Source: Promethearchaeota archaeon
Lineage (GTDB): Archaea > Asgardarchaeota > Lokiarchaeia > Sigyniarchaeales > SOKP01
Assembly (NCBI GenBank): GCA_019894855.1
Contig: JAGXNS010000011.1
Span: 427 to 40,880, forward strand
Direction of reading: 5' to 3'
Length of the DNA stretch: 40,454 nt
The notes beneath the pieces were generated by a model. It saw nothing but the letters and a program-made list of their open reading frames with translations. It did not search any database and was not told the DNA's origin. This document shows, one piece after another, positions 1 to 8,738 of the stretch; the stretch's first letter is position 1, and every line of letters begins with the position of its first letter. The translations under genes were made by a program, and so were the position numbers.

Positions 1-316
1 CTCCAAACATATGTAAAGCGGTACTAGGACATTCTTCTGAGCACAATCCACAACTATCGCACTTATCTCGGTCGATATGCATACCTTCCTCATCGAGAGA
101 TAATGCTCCCTTCTGACATGTTTCGATGCAGATCTTACATCCTATACATTTATGTTTAAACCACTCTAATTGCTTCTTTTTTAGAATAGATTCGGGATTG
201 TGGCACCATATACATTTTAATGGACATTGTTTAAAAAAAACCGTTGTTCTAATCCCGGGTCCATCTTCAGTGGACATCTTTTGAATCTGAAAAATCAGGG
301 CTTTAGATTCTGCCAT
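1..316 (-). CDS. Glycyl radical enzyme activating protein (radical SAM), 3' end cut by the window
   Basis: The first 105 residues of a PFL-activase-family protein read from ATG at 316 to the window edge. The N-terminus has the family signature STEDGPGIRTTVFFKQC, then the radical-SAM triad CPLKCIWC (CxxxCxxC) that binds the SAM-ligated 4Fe-4S cluster. After it comes a bacterial-type ferredoxin insert with two four-Cys motifs (CIGCKICIETC and CDSCGLCSEEC). This insert is found in activases of GCVE-type dehydratases, decarboxylases and arylsuccinate synthases, but not in the short PFL activase. The enzyme installs the glycyl radical on a partner enzyme. The window does hold a glycyl radical enzyme at 16009-18510, but about 15.7 kb away. 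A nearer partner could lie beyond the left edge. Family assignment is firm; the partner is inferred. Confidence 0.9.
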   Translation of the reverse strand, partial: MAESKALIFQIQKMSTEDGPGIRTTVFFKQCPLKCIWCHNPESILKKKQLEWFKHKCIGCKICIETCQKGALSLDEEGMHIDRDKCDSCGLCSEECPSTALHMFG

Positions 317-540
317 TTTAAGTAGATTTTTAGCTGATTGTTAAATAACAAAAGTCTTGGAGCTAATTTAATTTTATTAATTGTAATATGGACTATTAAC
401 AATGATTAATAACTCAAGAAAGTCTGACAAAAATCTATACATTAAAAACAATCGGATTTCAATTATTTGCTAAACTAAACTAAGATTTCTTAAGAAATTA
501 TAAAATATTAAAAATATAAATACAAAAAAAAAAAGTTAAT

Positions 541-1299
541 TTAAGGAAATTTATTAACCATTCCCTCTATTTTGTTCAAATCAAATTGATCCATTTTTTC
601 TATTTCAGTTATAATAGAATCCAGATACGATTTTGTCTTGTCCAAATTTTCTATTCGATTTTGTAGTCTATTGTACAATTTTTTAAATTTCGATCGATAT
701 CCCCTAAAAATATCTATGGCATCTTCAGTGTTTTCAATATTCTCTAAATTTCGCAATAAACGATTTTTCAAGCGTCCACCTTCAAATGGATTGCCATATT
801 TTTCCAGAGGTGCAATATCAGTCATTCTTAAAAATTTATACGCCCATATCTCTTTGAGTTTCTCCAAGTTTTCTTTCCCCTTATCTGTAATGGTATAAAT
901 TTTCTGAGAACGTCCTTTAACAACATCTTGAATGGTGGATAAAGATTTATTCTCTTCTAATTCATTTAAACTTCTCAGCATGCTTCCACGAGGCAACTTA
1001 TATTGCTCCTGTAATTGATATCCAGTAATACCTTCTTTAATTTCAGATAATAGTGTTAAGATCATTAAATGCTTGATCTCCTTGAATTCATCTCTTGACA
1101 TTGGCAAAGGTGGGCCAAATGGATGAAAGTGAGGAGGTTTGGGGTGTCTGTGTTTATTCCTTGGTGATCTGGGAATTGGAGGACCTCGATACGAATTAAC
1201 AAAATTAGCTGGGAATCTATGCATATCTCTGTTATGGAATGAGGCAAAATTGGGATAAATATCATATCTTTCTGAATCTTTATCTCTAAATTCTTTCAT
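541..1299 (-). CDS. PadR-family transcriptional regulator with a His/Pro-rich N-terminal extension
   Basis: 252 residues. Residues about 72-150 form the PadR winged helix: a start helix (EIKHLMILTLLSE), then GYQLQEQYKLPRGSMLRSLNELEE and the wing GRSQKIYTITDKGKENL. The C-terminal 90 residues are predicted helical and would serve for dimerisation. Unusually, residues 20-70 before the domain are rich in His, Pro, Arg and Phe, which could bind metal or simply be disordered. The start at 1299 is supported by a GGAG ribosome-binding site about 9 nt upstream. A dense cluster of TGATCA palindromes lies immediately upstream (1311-1376) over the predicted TATA and start region, so autorepression is likely. 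The effector is unknown; PadR proteins often sense phenolics or hydrophobic compounds. Confidence 0.88.
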   Translation of the reverse strand: MKEFRDKDSERYDIYPNFASFHNRDMHRFPANFVNSYRGPPIPRSPRNKHRHPKPPHFHPFGPPLPMSRDEFKEIKHLMILTLLSEIKEGITGYQLQEQYKLPRGSMLRSLNELEENKSLSTIQDVVKGRSQKIYTITDKGKENLEKLKEIWAYKFLRMTDIAPLEKYGNPFEGGRLKNRLLRNLENIENTEDAIDIFRGYRSKFKKLYNRLQNRIENLDKTKSYLDSIITEIEKMDQFDLNKIEGMVNKFP

Positions 1300-1310
1300 A
1301 ATTTTTCTCC

Positions 1311-1376
1311 ATATGATTATTGATCATATGATCATATATCAATCATCCTATTTAAATGTGATCATTGATCATATCA
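1311..1376. promoter_or_regulatory. Palindromic operator array in the promoter of the PadR gene
   Basis: The perfect 14-bp palindrome TGATCATATGATCA sits at 1321-1334. Flanking it are two related arms in opposite orientation: ATATGATTATTGATCA at 1311-1326 and, reading the other strand of 1359-1374, ATATGATCAATGATCA (14 of 16 identical). Between them, on the minus strand, TTTAAATAGG (1347-1356) matches an archaeal TATA box. Transcription would therefore start about 25 bp downstream, inside the 14-bp palindrome. Repressor binding here would block initiation. Binding by the PadR protein is inferred from position. Confidence 0.75.
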
Positions 1377-1531
1377 TAAAGTATATTTTTATGAAATAAT
1401 ATTAAGAAAAATTTTCTCTGTTAAATGACTAATTAGATTTAAACAAATCGCTTTAAGACTTTACTAAGGTTTTATTATAATATCACAACAATTTCATAAT
1501 TTTAATTAGAATCTAGCTTGAGGATAACTAA

Positions 1532-1735
1532 AATGAAAAATGTAATCTTTGTCTAGACCGGTTGGAGAAAGGTCAACAAACAATATGTGTAGAAGCATGT
1601 CCAATGTACGCTCTTGATGTTGGAACAATGGAACAATTACAAGAAAAATATGGGAACATTGTTGAAGCTGAAGGATTTCTTAACAACGATAAAATAAAAC
1701 CTTCTATTATTTTTAAACCAAAAAGAACTAAATAG
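1532..1735 (+). pseudogene. 3' remnant of a DmsB-like Fe-S subunit gene
   Basis: The frame from 1532 to the TAG at 1735 encodes 67 residues beginning NEKCNLCLDRLEKGQQ. It continues through CVEACPMYALDVGTMEQL to PSIIFKPKR at the end. This matches the C-terminal third of the intact Fe-S subunit at 4027-4584, which has KCNYCVDRHLEGKLP, then CVESCRTHALDVGTL and a terminal IIFKPKK. A TAA lies directly before the homologous part (1529-1531) and no start codon is available. The first three cluster motifs are missing, so this is a decayed copy rather than a working gene. It is on the opposite strand to the intact copy and is neither overlapped nor continued by any other gene. Confidence 0.85.
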
Positions 1736-1866
1736 CTTGTTTTATCCTAATTAACCCTGAGATGTAAGAAATTTCTTTTCCTTAATGTAGAATTGAAATA
1801 ATTAATAAACTATTAGGAATATAAATTAATTAAAAATTGTTTAAATGTAATATGTAAATTTAATAT

Positions 1867-2718
1867 GTGATTAAGATGACTAGTTTGGATTTAGAGATTA
1901 TTGGAAAAGAAACTAATGAGAGGACTTTTAAATATACTTGGAAAGATGTAGTACTTTATAATTTAGGGGTTGGTGCTCAGCCTGACGAGTTACCATTTGT
2001 TTATGAAGGAGCTAAAGACGGCTTAAAAGTTTTCCCTAGTTATGCTTGCATTGTTGCGGGGATAGGATTCCCGAGACATAGTAAGAAGGGAATTGATGGA
2101 TCTCGTTTTATTCATGGAGAACAAATGATTAAAATTTATAAACCTTTTCCCAAAGCGGGCGAAATAAAGGTAATAGGAGTGTGTGAAAATATCTTTGATA
2201 AAGGAAAAGCAGCAGTTATTCATACAAAAATGACAGGTACGACTGCTGATGGTACTCACGTGTTTGATGCGAAATACGTTCATTTCTATATTGGTGAAGG
2301 CGGCTTTGGAGGAGAAAGTGGCCCAAAAGCTGAACCCTTAAATCCTCCTGAAGGGGTCAAGCCTGATTTTAGTATATCGTATAAAACTAACGATAACCAA
2401 GCTGCTTTATATAGGTTAAATCAAGATTTAAACCCACTACATATAGATCCTGAATTTGCTAAGAGAAGCGGAAAATTCACTAAGCCAATCCTTCACGGGC
2501 TCTGTACCTATGGTTATGCCACACGAGCAATAGTTTATGGTCTTTGCGATGGAGATGTTACGCGTTTTAAAGAATTCAAAGCAAGATTTACTAATGAAGT
2601 ATATCCGGGAGAAACCTTAACAACAGAAGGATGGAAAAACAACGGGCGCTACATAATTCAAATGCGAACAGAACGAGGAGCCGTAGTACTTGGTAATGCC
2701 TATGCTATTGTAGACTGA
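1867..2718 (+). CDS. MaoC-like (R)-specific enoyl-CoA hydratase, hydratase-2 type
   Basis: 283 residues in a double hot-dog layout like the hydratase-2 part of peroxisomal multifunctional enzyme 2 (HSD17B4). An N-terminal half (about 10-150) has lost catalytic residues. The C-terminal half carries the hydratase-2 motif ALYRLNQDLNPLHIDPEFA, with catalytic Asp187 and His192, followed by TKPILHGLCTYG. It should hydrate trans-2-enoyl-CoA to (3R)-hydroxyacyl-CoA in the cytoplasm. The SDR at 9944-10855 is the matching (3R)-dehydrogenase, so the two domains fused in eukaryotic MFE-2 would here be separate proteins. Start: GTG at 1867 gives the longest frame, while ATG at 1876 is equally possible. 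The gene stands alone on the plus strand, with an AT-rich upstream region. Confidence 0.88.
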   Translation: MIKMTSLDLEIIGKETNERTFKYTWKDVVLYNLGVGAQPDELPFVYEGAKDGLKVFPSYACIVAGIGFPRHSKKGIDGSRFIHGEQMIKIYKPFPKAGEIKVIGVCENIFDKGKAAVIHTKMTGTTADGTHVFDAKYVHFYIGEGGFGGESGPKAEPLNPPEGVKPDFSISYKTNDNQAALYRLNQDLNPLHIDPEFAKRSGKFTKPILHGLCTYGYATRAIVYGLCDGDVTRFKEFKARFTNEVYPGETLTTEGWKNNGRYIIQMRTERGAVVLGNAYAIVD

Positions 2719-2821
2719 TTGTGTCTAAATAGTCAAAAAAAGAAGTAAAAAAAAGAAATTTTTTATTGTAGAGAAATTCTTACAATTCTCTGGCTCTTAA
2801 TTGGGGATATTTTTTATAGAT

Positions 2822-3970
2822 TTATTCTGGTCGAGGGGGTGTAAAACGAACAATCCTATCACTTTCTTTTAATAATATTGCTTGTTCGGGACAAAAATGT
2901 GCGCAAACGCCGCAACCGATGCAAAGATCTCCTATATCGGCTATGTTATCGTCATTTAAATGCATCGTTCCCGTATGGCAATTTTCAACGCAAGTACCAC
3001 ATCCGGTACATGCCTCTTGGTCAACTTGAGCGATATAATGTGTCGCATTGACATTAAAGGTTTCACTTCCTGCTTGACCACAACAGCAATTACAACAAAT
3101 ACACAAGCTTGTTTCGTCTTTAGTCGTGTCAAAATGGGGATGATAGGCTTTATGAACTAACCCATCCTCATCCGATCTCCTGATAATATCCAAAGCTTCT
3201 TTTTTTGAGATCAATCGAGTAAATCCTTGTTCGGCAGTAAAACGCGCGGATTTCCCAAAAGTAAAGCAATTTTCTCTTATATCCGTTTGTTTGCATGGAT
3301 CTCCTAATAAATCGTGTTGATGACGGCAAAAACAGTGACCAACAGCAATATCATCAAATTTCTCAACAAGTTCTTCTACTTTTTGAACAGGTAAGATTTT
3401 CTCTTCGGGAATATCTAAGGATTCTTCTACTACAATCTCGATTTCGGCTCCAGTAGTTTTATTTTCGGTAAACGGTATGGTTCTATCAACAGCTGGTCTA
3501 TCTTTCAGAAATCTTAACATCACATCATAATCTTGCTTTAGCTTACCTTTCACATCTGAGACTAGTTTTTGAAATAGTCGCGCTAATTCTCTGTTCTCCT
3601 CATTATTTTCTAATGCTCCCATAAAAGTGTATTCAAAAACACCCACATCAACGAAGGGCATCAACCTGCATACCATGAGACCGTGTCTATTCGGTTGGTT
3701 AAAAATTAATCCTATTTTAGCTAGCTTCTTAATATTTCGCAATATTTCATCTTCAGGTAAATTACTACTTTCTTTTAGTTGTTCCATGGTTTGCGAGGTT
3801 TTTCTTTTAAAAAATTTTATAAAAGCAAGATCTTCTTCGTCAGGTACTATATGCTTTAATATTGAGATTAAAGTGTCACTAATAGGAAAAGGAGTACCAC
3901 CGGCTCCATTTATTATCTGTGCGGTTCTTTTATATTTCTTATAGGTTTCTTGATCTAATGTTTCGGTCAT
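2822..3970 (-). CDS. Winged-helix / 4Fe-4S dicluster ferredoxin protein
   Basis: 382 residues and last gene of the molybdopterin oxidoreductase operon, 56 bp after the Fe-S subunit. Residues about 25-105 look like a winged helix (LKESSNLPEDEILRNIKKLAKIGLI). A middle region has unusual Cys and His clusters: HCFCRHQHDLLGDPC, and CICCNCCCG near residue 290. The C-terminus is a classical two-cluster ferredoxin (CTGCGTCVENC and CIGCGVCAHFC). Proteins of this layout are common in anaerobic bacteria and archaea next to degradative oxidoreductases, but their role is not well defined. An electron-transfer partner of the Mo enzyme, or a redox-sensing regulator, both fit. A C-terminal remnant of a close paralogue lies at 13038-13298. 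Confidence 0.8.
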   Translation of the reverse strand: MTETLDQETYKKYKRTAQIINGAGGTPFPISDTLISILKHIVPDEEDLAFIKFFKRKTSQTMEQLKESSNLPEDEILRNIKKLAKIGLIFNQPNRHGLMVCRLMPFVDVGVFEYTFMGALENNEENRELARLFQKLVSDVKGKLKQDYDVMLRFLKDRPAVDRTIPFTENKTTGAEIEIVVEESLDIPEEKILPVQKVEELVEKFDDIAVGHCFCRHQHDLLGDPCKQTDIRENCFTFGKSARFTAEQGFTRLISKKEALDIIRRSDEDGLVHKAYHPHFDTTKDETSLCICCNCCCGQAGSETFNVNATHYIAQVDQEACTGCGTCVENCHTGTMHLNDDNIADIGDLCIGCGVCAHFCPEQAILLKESDRIVRFTPPRPE

Positions 3971-4026
3971 TTTATTTATCCAAATTTTATGTTTATTTAT
4001 TATTTGTTATTTAATTTATTTTAATT

Positions 4027-4584
4027 TTAGATTTTCTTCGGTTTGAAAATAATCGCTGGTTTGGTTCTTTCAGAATATACGAAGTTATCGGCTTCTTTTA
4101 TATCACCGTATTTTTCTTTTAAATCTCCTAGGGTACCTACATCCAAAGCATGTGTTCGACAAGATTCAACACATATCGGCAGTTTTCCTTCTAAATGCCG
4201 ATCTACGCAATAATTACACTTTTTCATTTTCGCCTCTTTTTCAGGACCAAATTGGGGAGCATCATAAGGACATGCCTTTAAACATTTAAACCCACATTCG
4301 TCTTTTCCTATGCATTTCTCGCTGTCGACTACAACTATTCCATCTTCTTCTCTTTTTGTAATTGCCTCCACAGGACAAACAGGTATACAAACTGGATCGT
4401 CACATTGATAACAAGGTCTAATAAGATAACTGACAAACACATCAGGAAATTTACCACTTTCGTTATAAAGTATTGTTATCCATTTTTCAGGACCTGCAGG
4501 TGTATCGTACCAATCTTTACATGCAACTGCACATGCTGAACAGCCAATACAGCGTGTTTGATCAAAATAAAAGCCAACTTGCAA
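4027..4584 (-). CDS. DMSO-reductase-family electron-transfer subunit (DmsB/NrfC-like, four 4Fe-4S clusters)
   Basis: About 185 residues. Four cysteine motifs can be followed: CIGCSACAVAC; CYQCDDPVCIPVCP; CIGKDECGFKCLKACP; and KCNYCVDRHLEGKLP continuing to CVESC. These sixteen cysteines suit four 4Fe-4S clusters that wire the Mo subunit to its redox partner. An upstream in-frame ATG at 4602 exists. I prefer TTG at 4584 because a strong GGAGGTG ribosome site ends 6 nt before it, and because the product then starts MQVGFYFDQTRC, like other DmsB proteins. That start lies 1 nt beyond the stop of the catalytic subunit, so the two genes should be translationally coupled. No membrane anchor (DmsC/NrfD) gene follows. 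Confidence 0.9.
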   Translation of the reverse strand: MQVGFYFDQTRCIGCSACAVACKDWYDTPAGPEKWITILYNESGKFPDVFVSYLIRPCYQCDDPVCIPVCPVEAITKREEDGIVVVDSEKCIGKDECGFKCLKACPYDAPQFGPEKEAKMKKCNYCVDRHLEGKLPICVESCRTHALDVGTLGDLKEKYGDIKEADNFVYSERTKPAIIFKPKKI

Positions 4585-4585
4585 A

Positions 4586-6826
4586 CTAGGCACCTCCCTC
4601 AAATTTTTTCATTTCTACTAAACATGATTTCAAAGCGGATGCCCCACCCGGAGAAAACGCATCTTTTGTGAGAGTGTTCACGCATCCCCCTCTATCAATT
4701 CCATTTTCATCTGGATCATACCACGCTCCTTCAAAAATGCTTATTGCTCCAGGAATAATTCTTTCAGTAAGCCATGCTTTTATCGTAAGTTTTCCTCTAT
4801 CGTTAAAAACTAAGATTTCATCACCATCTTTTATTCCCCTAGAGTCAGCATCAATAGGGTTTATCCATGCTATATGGGGGTCAACCTCTTTAAGCCATTC
4901 AACCAAATACATTTCTGAATGAATCCTACTCTTTGGGTGAGGGGATAACATTTGAAGAGGATATTTCTTGGATAGAGGATCATATCTACCTTCCCATCGT
5001 TCCATATATTTTGGGATAGCAGGGTTTTCTGGATTATTAAGATCAGCAATTCTTTGAGAGCAGATTTCAATCTTTCCAGACGGTGTTCCAAGAGGATTAT
5101 TATCAGGATCCTCAATTTCTTTCTTAAAAGCAACGTAAGGTTCCTCAAACTTGATTCTATGAATACCATCTTCTTTAAATTTTCGATAGTTCTTGATTTC
5201 TTTCCTAGTATCAGCAGTCATTTTAAGCATAAATTTTAAGGCTTTGTCTTCATCGGGGTATTTAACAAACTCATCAACACCCAATTTATCTGCTAATTCT
5301 TCAGCAATTCTTATATCAGATTTACACTCTCCAAGCGGTTCGATTGCTTTATTAGCGATAGTAAAATATGGACCAGAGGGCCAAGGTCTTGTAAGATCAC
5401 TTCTTTCTGCAATACTTGAAACGGGTAGAATTATATCCGCATATCTTGCTGTTGGTGTTAGCCATAAATCAGCAATAACCATATAATCAAGCTTTTTCAT
5501 CGCTTTTACAGACTTATTAACGTTTCCTACTTGGTTTAAGAAGTTATTATTTACAAAATAGGCAAACTTCACATCAAACGGATATCCACCATCTTTGCCT
5601 TTCAATATAGCATCAAAAATCTTATTTGTATGACATCTTGCTTGGAACCTCAAATTTAGATCTAAAGAACCCCGCACAGATTTCAAACCTACTTCAACGG
5701 GATTTCTTTCTGGTGGAGGGATTCCAGCTCTGAAAAACATGTGACCGTAGGGAATACCCATCAACCCACCTGCAGCGCTCCCTCCGTGAACTCCAATATT
5801 TCCTGTCATAGCTGTTAATGTAATAGCTGCACGATTATATAACTCACCTACAGCAGACCTTGCTGGACCTTGACAATCCATAAGGGCTGCAGGTTTAGTT
5901 TTTCCATATTCCTTTGCTAGATCAGTAATAACTTGGGCAGGAACAGAAGTTATTTTTTCTGCCCATTCAGGGGTTTTTGGCGTGCCATCTTCATCTCCCA
6001 TTACGTAAGCTTTGAATTTATCAAACCCTACAGTGTATTTATCCAAGAACGATTGATCATATAAATTTTCTTTGATTATTATATATGCCATAGCTGTCAT
6101 CATAGCTACATCGGTTCCAGGGATTATTGGTATCCATTGATCTGCTAAAATTACAGCAGAATCAGTATATCTTGGATCTATGCTTATAATTTTTATTCCT
6201 TTTTCTTTAGCTTTGATGAGGTTGAAAATGGTATCTGTTCCAGAAATCATTCTTGCTGGATCCCAGCCCCACATTATGATGAGTTTTGAATTTAATAAAT
6301 CTTCACGGCTGTTTCCTACAAATGGAGATTTATACATTGATTGAGTAGCATAAACAGCGCCTTCAGAGGATATATTTCCATAATGTGTTGAATACCCACC
6401 AAACTGAGTAAATAGCCTCATCATTGATAGCATTCCATCATGAAAAGCTGCTTGATATCCTCCTCCTGTTGCTAAAAATATGCTTGAATTACCGTATTTT
6501 TCTTTAACCTCCTTAAGTTTATCAGCAACTTCAGTTAAAGCCTCATCCCAAGAGATTCTCTTAAATTTTCCAGAACCTTTTGGACCATCTCGTTTTAAGG
6601 GATATTTCAATCGATTAGGATTATATATGTATTGTCGAAGAGCTCGACATCTTAAACATGCTCTAAGCTGTTCTTCTTTAATTTCATAATCATCTGTTTC
6701 AATTCTTGTTATTTTTCCATCTTCTACATGAAATCTAAGTGGGCACCGCCCACCACAGTCAAAGGCAGAAGTTGTTCGAACAATTTTAATCCGTTCTTCT
6801 TCGTGCAATTCTTCTTGATTTTCCAT
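4586..6826 (-). CDS. Molybdopterin-dependent oxidoreductase, DMSO reductase family catalytic subunit
   Basis: 746 residues. The N-terminal Fe-S region is SAFDCGGRCPLRF, then RACLRCRALRQYIYNPNRLK, like DmsA. The first expected Cys ligand is Ser20; Cys24, Cys28 and Cys57 are kept. Mo-bis-pterin domains follow, with RISWDEAL near residue 90, YGNISSEG (Ser153 is the likely Mo ligand by DmsA alignment) and FVNNNFLNQVGN near 430. A C-terminal beta-barrel domain starts at LQMLSPHPKSRIHSEMY. I see no twin-arginine signal, so the enzyme should be cytoplasmic. Substrate cannot be read from sequence; neighbours suggest anaerobic oxidation or hydroxylation of an organic substrate rather than respiratory DMSO reduction. 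Start ATG at 6826 has GGAG 8 nt upstream. It is the first gene of the operon. Confidence 0.92.
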   Translation of the reverse strand: MENQEELHEEERIKIVRTTSAFDCGGRCPLRFHVEDGKITRIETDDYEIKEEQLRACLRCRALRQYIYNPNRLKYPLKRDGPKGSGKFKRISWDEALTEVADKLKEVKEKYGNSSIFLATGGGYQAAFHDGMLSMMRLFTQFGGYSTHYGNISSEGAVYATQSMYKSPFVGNSREDLLNSKLIIMWGWDPARMISGTDTIFNLIKAKEKGIKIISIDPRYTDSAVILADQWIPIIPGTDVAMMTAMAYIIIKENLYDQSFLDKYTVGFDKFKAYVMGDEDGTPKTPEWAEKITSVPAQVITDLAKEYGKTKPAALMDCQGPARSAVGELYNRAAITLTAMTGNIGVHGGSAAGGLMGIPYGHMFFRAGIPPPERNPVEVGLKSVRGSLDLNLRFQARCHTNKIFDAILKGKDGGYPFDVKFAYFVNNNFLNQVGNVNKSVKAMKKLDYMVIADLWLTPTARYADIILPVSSIAERSDLTRPWPSGPYFTIANKAIEPLGECKSDIRIAEELADKLGVDEFVKYPDEDKALKFMLKMTADTRKEIKNYRKFKEDGIHRIKFEEPYVAFKKEIEDPDNNPLGTPSGKIEICSQRIADLNNPENPAIPKYMERWEGRYDPLSKKYPLQMLSPHPKSRIHSEMYLVEWLKEVDPHIAWINPIDADSRGIKDGDEILVFNDRGKLTIKAWLTERIIPGAISIFEGAWYDPDENGIDRGGCVNTLTKDAFSPGGASALKSCLVEMKKFEGGA

Positions 6827-6899
6827 AATATTTTCTCCACATATTATATATCAATATTTTTTTTATGCAATTTTTATACTTAAATTTTGAGTATTATTA

Positions 6900-7172
6900 T
6901 TAAAATTTCTTAAAATCGGGTTTTCTCCGCTCAAAAAATGCTTTAAAAGCTTCTTGGGCTTCTGGGGACACCTGTCTTCTCACAAATTCTACATCTTCGT
7001 TGGGTATTGATTTTTCCAAAATACTTTTATGGTATTTCTTTAATAATTTCTTCGTAGATATCAGAGCTATTGGTGGTTTTTCAGCAAGTTGTTCTGCTAT
7101 CGTCGTAACCTTTTCAATCAATTCTTCTTTGAGAAAAACTTTATTCACCATTCCAATAAAATGCGCTTTATT
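6900..7172 (-). pseudogene. 3' remnant of an enoyl-CoA hydratase/isomerase gene
   Basis: An 83-codon frame begins MVNKVFLKEELIEKV and ends FKAFFERRKPDFKKF, the usual C-terminus of a crotonase (compare the tail FLQKREPKFTGK of the intact enzyme at 7874-8698). Homology continues upstream of that Met as NKAHFIG, the typical lead into IG(L/M)VNKV, and then meets TGA at 7173-7175. The catalytic two-thirds of the protein are therefore missing, including both glutamates. It could be expressed as a short helical peptide but not as an enzyme. It is on the minus strand upstream of the Mo oxidoreductase operon, leaving 73 bp for that operon's promoter. Confidence 0.82.
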
Positions 7173-7352
7173 TCAGAAACTTAAAAGTTAGATATAAAAA
7201 ATATTTCATTGTATATCATGGACTTACAGAGGGTGGAGAAATTGGATTTGTATTTTTTCCCTTTTATCAACACTTTAAATTATATATAAAAAATTCTTTA
7301 TTTGATAGGCTATTAATTCTAATACTTTTAGAAGAAAGAAGTGACAAAATAA

Positions 7353-7772
7353 ATGACTGTTGAGTCTTATTCTGGGTTTGCCCAAAGACATAATATGATG
7401 ATCGGAGTTCTAATATGTGGTTTTACAACAAGTATCTTGTTCTTTATTATGCCTTTTGGAATTTTCTTTATGGCAGATATTTTTTTAGTTCTAGGATGTG
7501 GTATTGGACTCTATTTCACGTTTAAAAATATAAAAGAATCGCAATCACACATTAAAACAGGTATAATTGTAGGACTAACTGGTTCAGTTTTAGCACTATT
7601 CCTGATAAGTTTATTTGCTTGGATTTTGTATTCATTAGATTTTGGATTTGATTTTCTACTCTTTTTTGAATATACATTATCCTTATTCTTGTATTATGGG
7701 ATATTTTACGTAGCAGTAGGGGTAATGTTAGGTTATCTATTTGGGAACTATTATAAAAGGAGAGTAATATAG
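7353..7772 (+). CDS. Small four-helix membrane protein, function unknown
   Basis: 139 residues with four clear hydrophobic segments: about 15-34, 38-57, 67-92 and 100-128. They are separated by short polar loops (KNIKESQSHIKTG), and the C-terminus is basic (NYYKRRVI), which suggests it faces the cytoplasm. I recognise no family motif. A plausible ATG start lies at 7353. The gene sits between a crotonase remnant and a crotonase gene on the same strand, about 100 bp upstream of the latter, but nothing links it functionally to fatty-acid metabolism. Confidence 0.65.
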   Translation: MTVESYSGFAQRHNMMIGVLICGFTTSILFFIMPFGIFFMADIFLVLGCGIGLYFTFKNIKESQSHIKTGIIVGLTGSVLALFLISLFAWILYSLDFGFDFLLFFEYTLSLFLYYGIFYVAVGVMLGYLFGNYYKRRVI

Positions 7773-7873
7773 AAAGAGATAGGATGTAACAACAGATTCT
7801 CCTCTATTTTAAAAAGATTTTTTTTATAATTATCCTTTTTCTATTTAAAAAAATAATAAAGGTAAGATTTGAA

Positions 7874-8698
7874 TTGTCAGAACAAAAATTTGAACATATT
7901 AAAATCGATAGAGTAGAAGAAGGTAATTACGCAGTAATATCAATTAATCGTCCTGCGAAATTAAACGCTTTGCAAAATAAAACTTTAAAAGAGATTGCAG
8001 ACGCCCTAGAATTGTTGGAATTAGATAAATCCGTTAGATGCGTAGTTCTGAGAGGTACTAAAGATTTCATAAAAAAACCAGCATTTTCTGCTGGTGCTGA
8101 TTTATCAGGTAGAGGAGCTCCTAAAATTGATTCTACAAATTTAATGGATCAGAGTCATTTGATGTATATCAGGCACAAATACTATGATTTAATAGAGAAA
8201 TTTCCAAAACCTATCATAGCTGCTGTAGATGGTTATGCTTTAGGCGGCGGATTTGAGCTTGTATTAGTATGTGATATTGTGATTGCATCAAAGCGTTCTA
8301 CATTTGGTTTTCCAGAAATAAAACGAGGAATCTCTCCCTTCAATGGGGGAACACAGAGACTAATCAGAACTTTAGGTAAAATAAGAACAAAAACCATGAT
8401 CTATTTCGGTGAGCATTATTCGGCTGAAACAATGTATGATTGGGGATTGGTATCATACTTGGTCGATAATGATAATTTCGAAGAGGTTGTGCGTGAAAAG
8501 GCAACTTGGTTGGGAAACGCAGCCACAAAAAGCCTATTTGTTATAAAAAAAGCAATCGACTATGGTACTCAAGTACCACTAAATGTGGGGCTTCAATTTG
8601 AACATTTGGGTTATGCTGTTAATTCACAATCTAAAGATGTTGTCGAAGGAGTGACAGCATTTTTACAAAAAAGAGAGCCTAAATTTACAGGAAAATAA
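7874..8698 (+). CDS. Enoyl-CoA hydratase/isomerase (crotonase family)
   Basis: 274 residues, full length for a crotonase. The oxyanion-hole segment AFSAGADLSG (about 70-79) and GYALGGGFELVLVCD are present. Both catalytic glutamates of hydratases are conserved: Glu128 in GFELVLVCD and Glu148 in FPEIKRG. The C-terminal trimerisation tail ends FLQKREPKFTGK. Hydration of 2-enoyl-CoA to (3S)-hydroxyacyl-CoA is the expected reaction, feeding the dehydrogenase encoded convergently at 8739-9914. The start is TTG at 7874, chosen because no ATG gives the full N-terminal strand. The stop is only 40 bp from the end of the convergent gene. Confidence 0.92.
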   Translation: MSEQKFEHIKIDRVEEGNYAVISINRPAKLNALQNKTLKEIADALELLELDKSVRCVVLRGTKDFIKKPAFSAGADLSGRGAPKIDSTNLMDQSHLMYIRHKYYDLIEKFPKPIIAAVDGYALGGGFELVLVCDIVIASKRSTFGFPEIKRGISPFNGGTQRLIRTLGKIRTKTMIYFGEHYSAETMYDWGLVSYLVDNDNFEEVVREKATWLGNAATKSLFVIKKAIDYGTQVPLNVGLQFEHLGYAVNSQSKDVVEGVTAFLQKREPKFTGK

Positions 8699-8738
8699 GT
8701 AAAAAAAATAAATATAATTTTTATTCTTTTTTTTAATT

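Noticed and set aside
638-898. 86-codon frame antisense to the PadR gene
   Set aside because: Shadow of the PadR frame; low-complexity Phe/Ser-rich product typical of antisense AT-rich DNA.
4870-5169. 99-codon frame on the minus strand inside the Mo oxidoreductase gene
   Set aside because: It lies wholly within the catalytic subunit in another frame and its translation has no family features.
7173-7175. In-frame TGA before the crotonase remnant as selenocysteine
   Set aside because: Crotonases have no Cys or Sec at this place and no recognisable coding sequence continues upstream.
7218-7289. Short open frame starting MDLQRVEKLDL
   Set aside because: Only 23 codons, no recognisable homology; an overlapping frame is equally open. 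Treated as upstream region of the membrane-protein gene.
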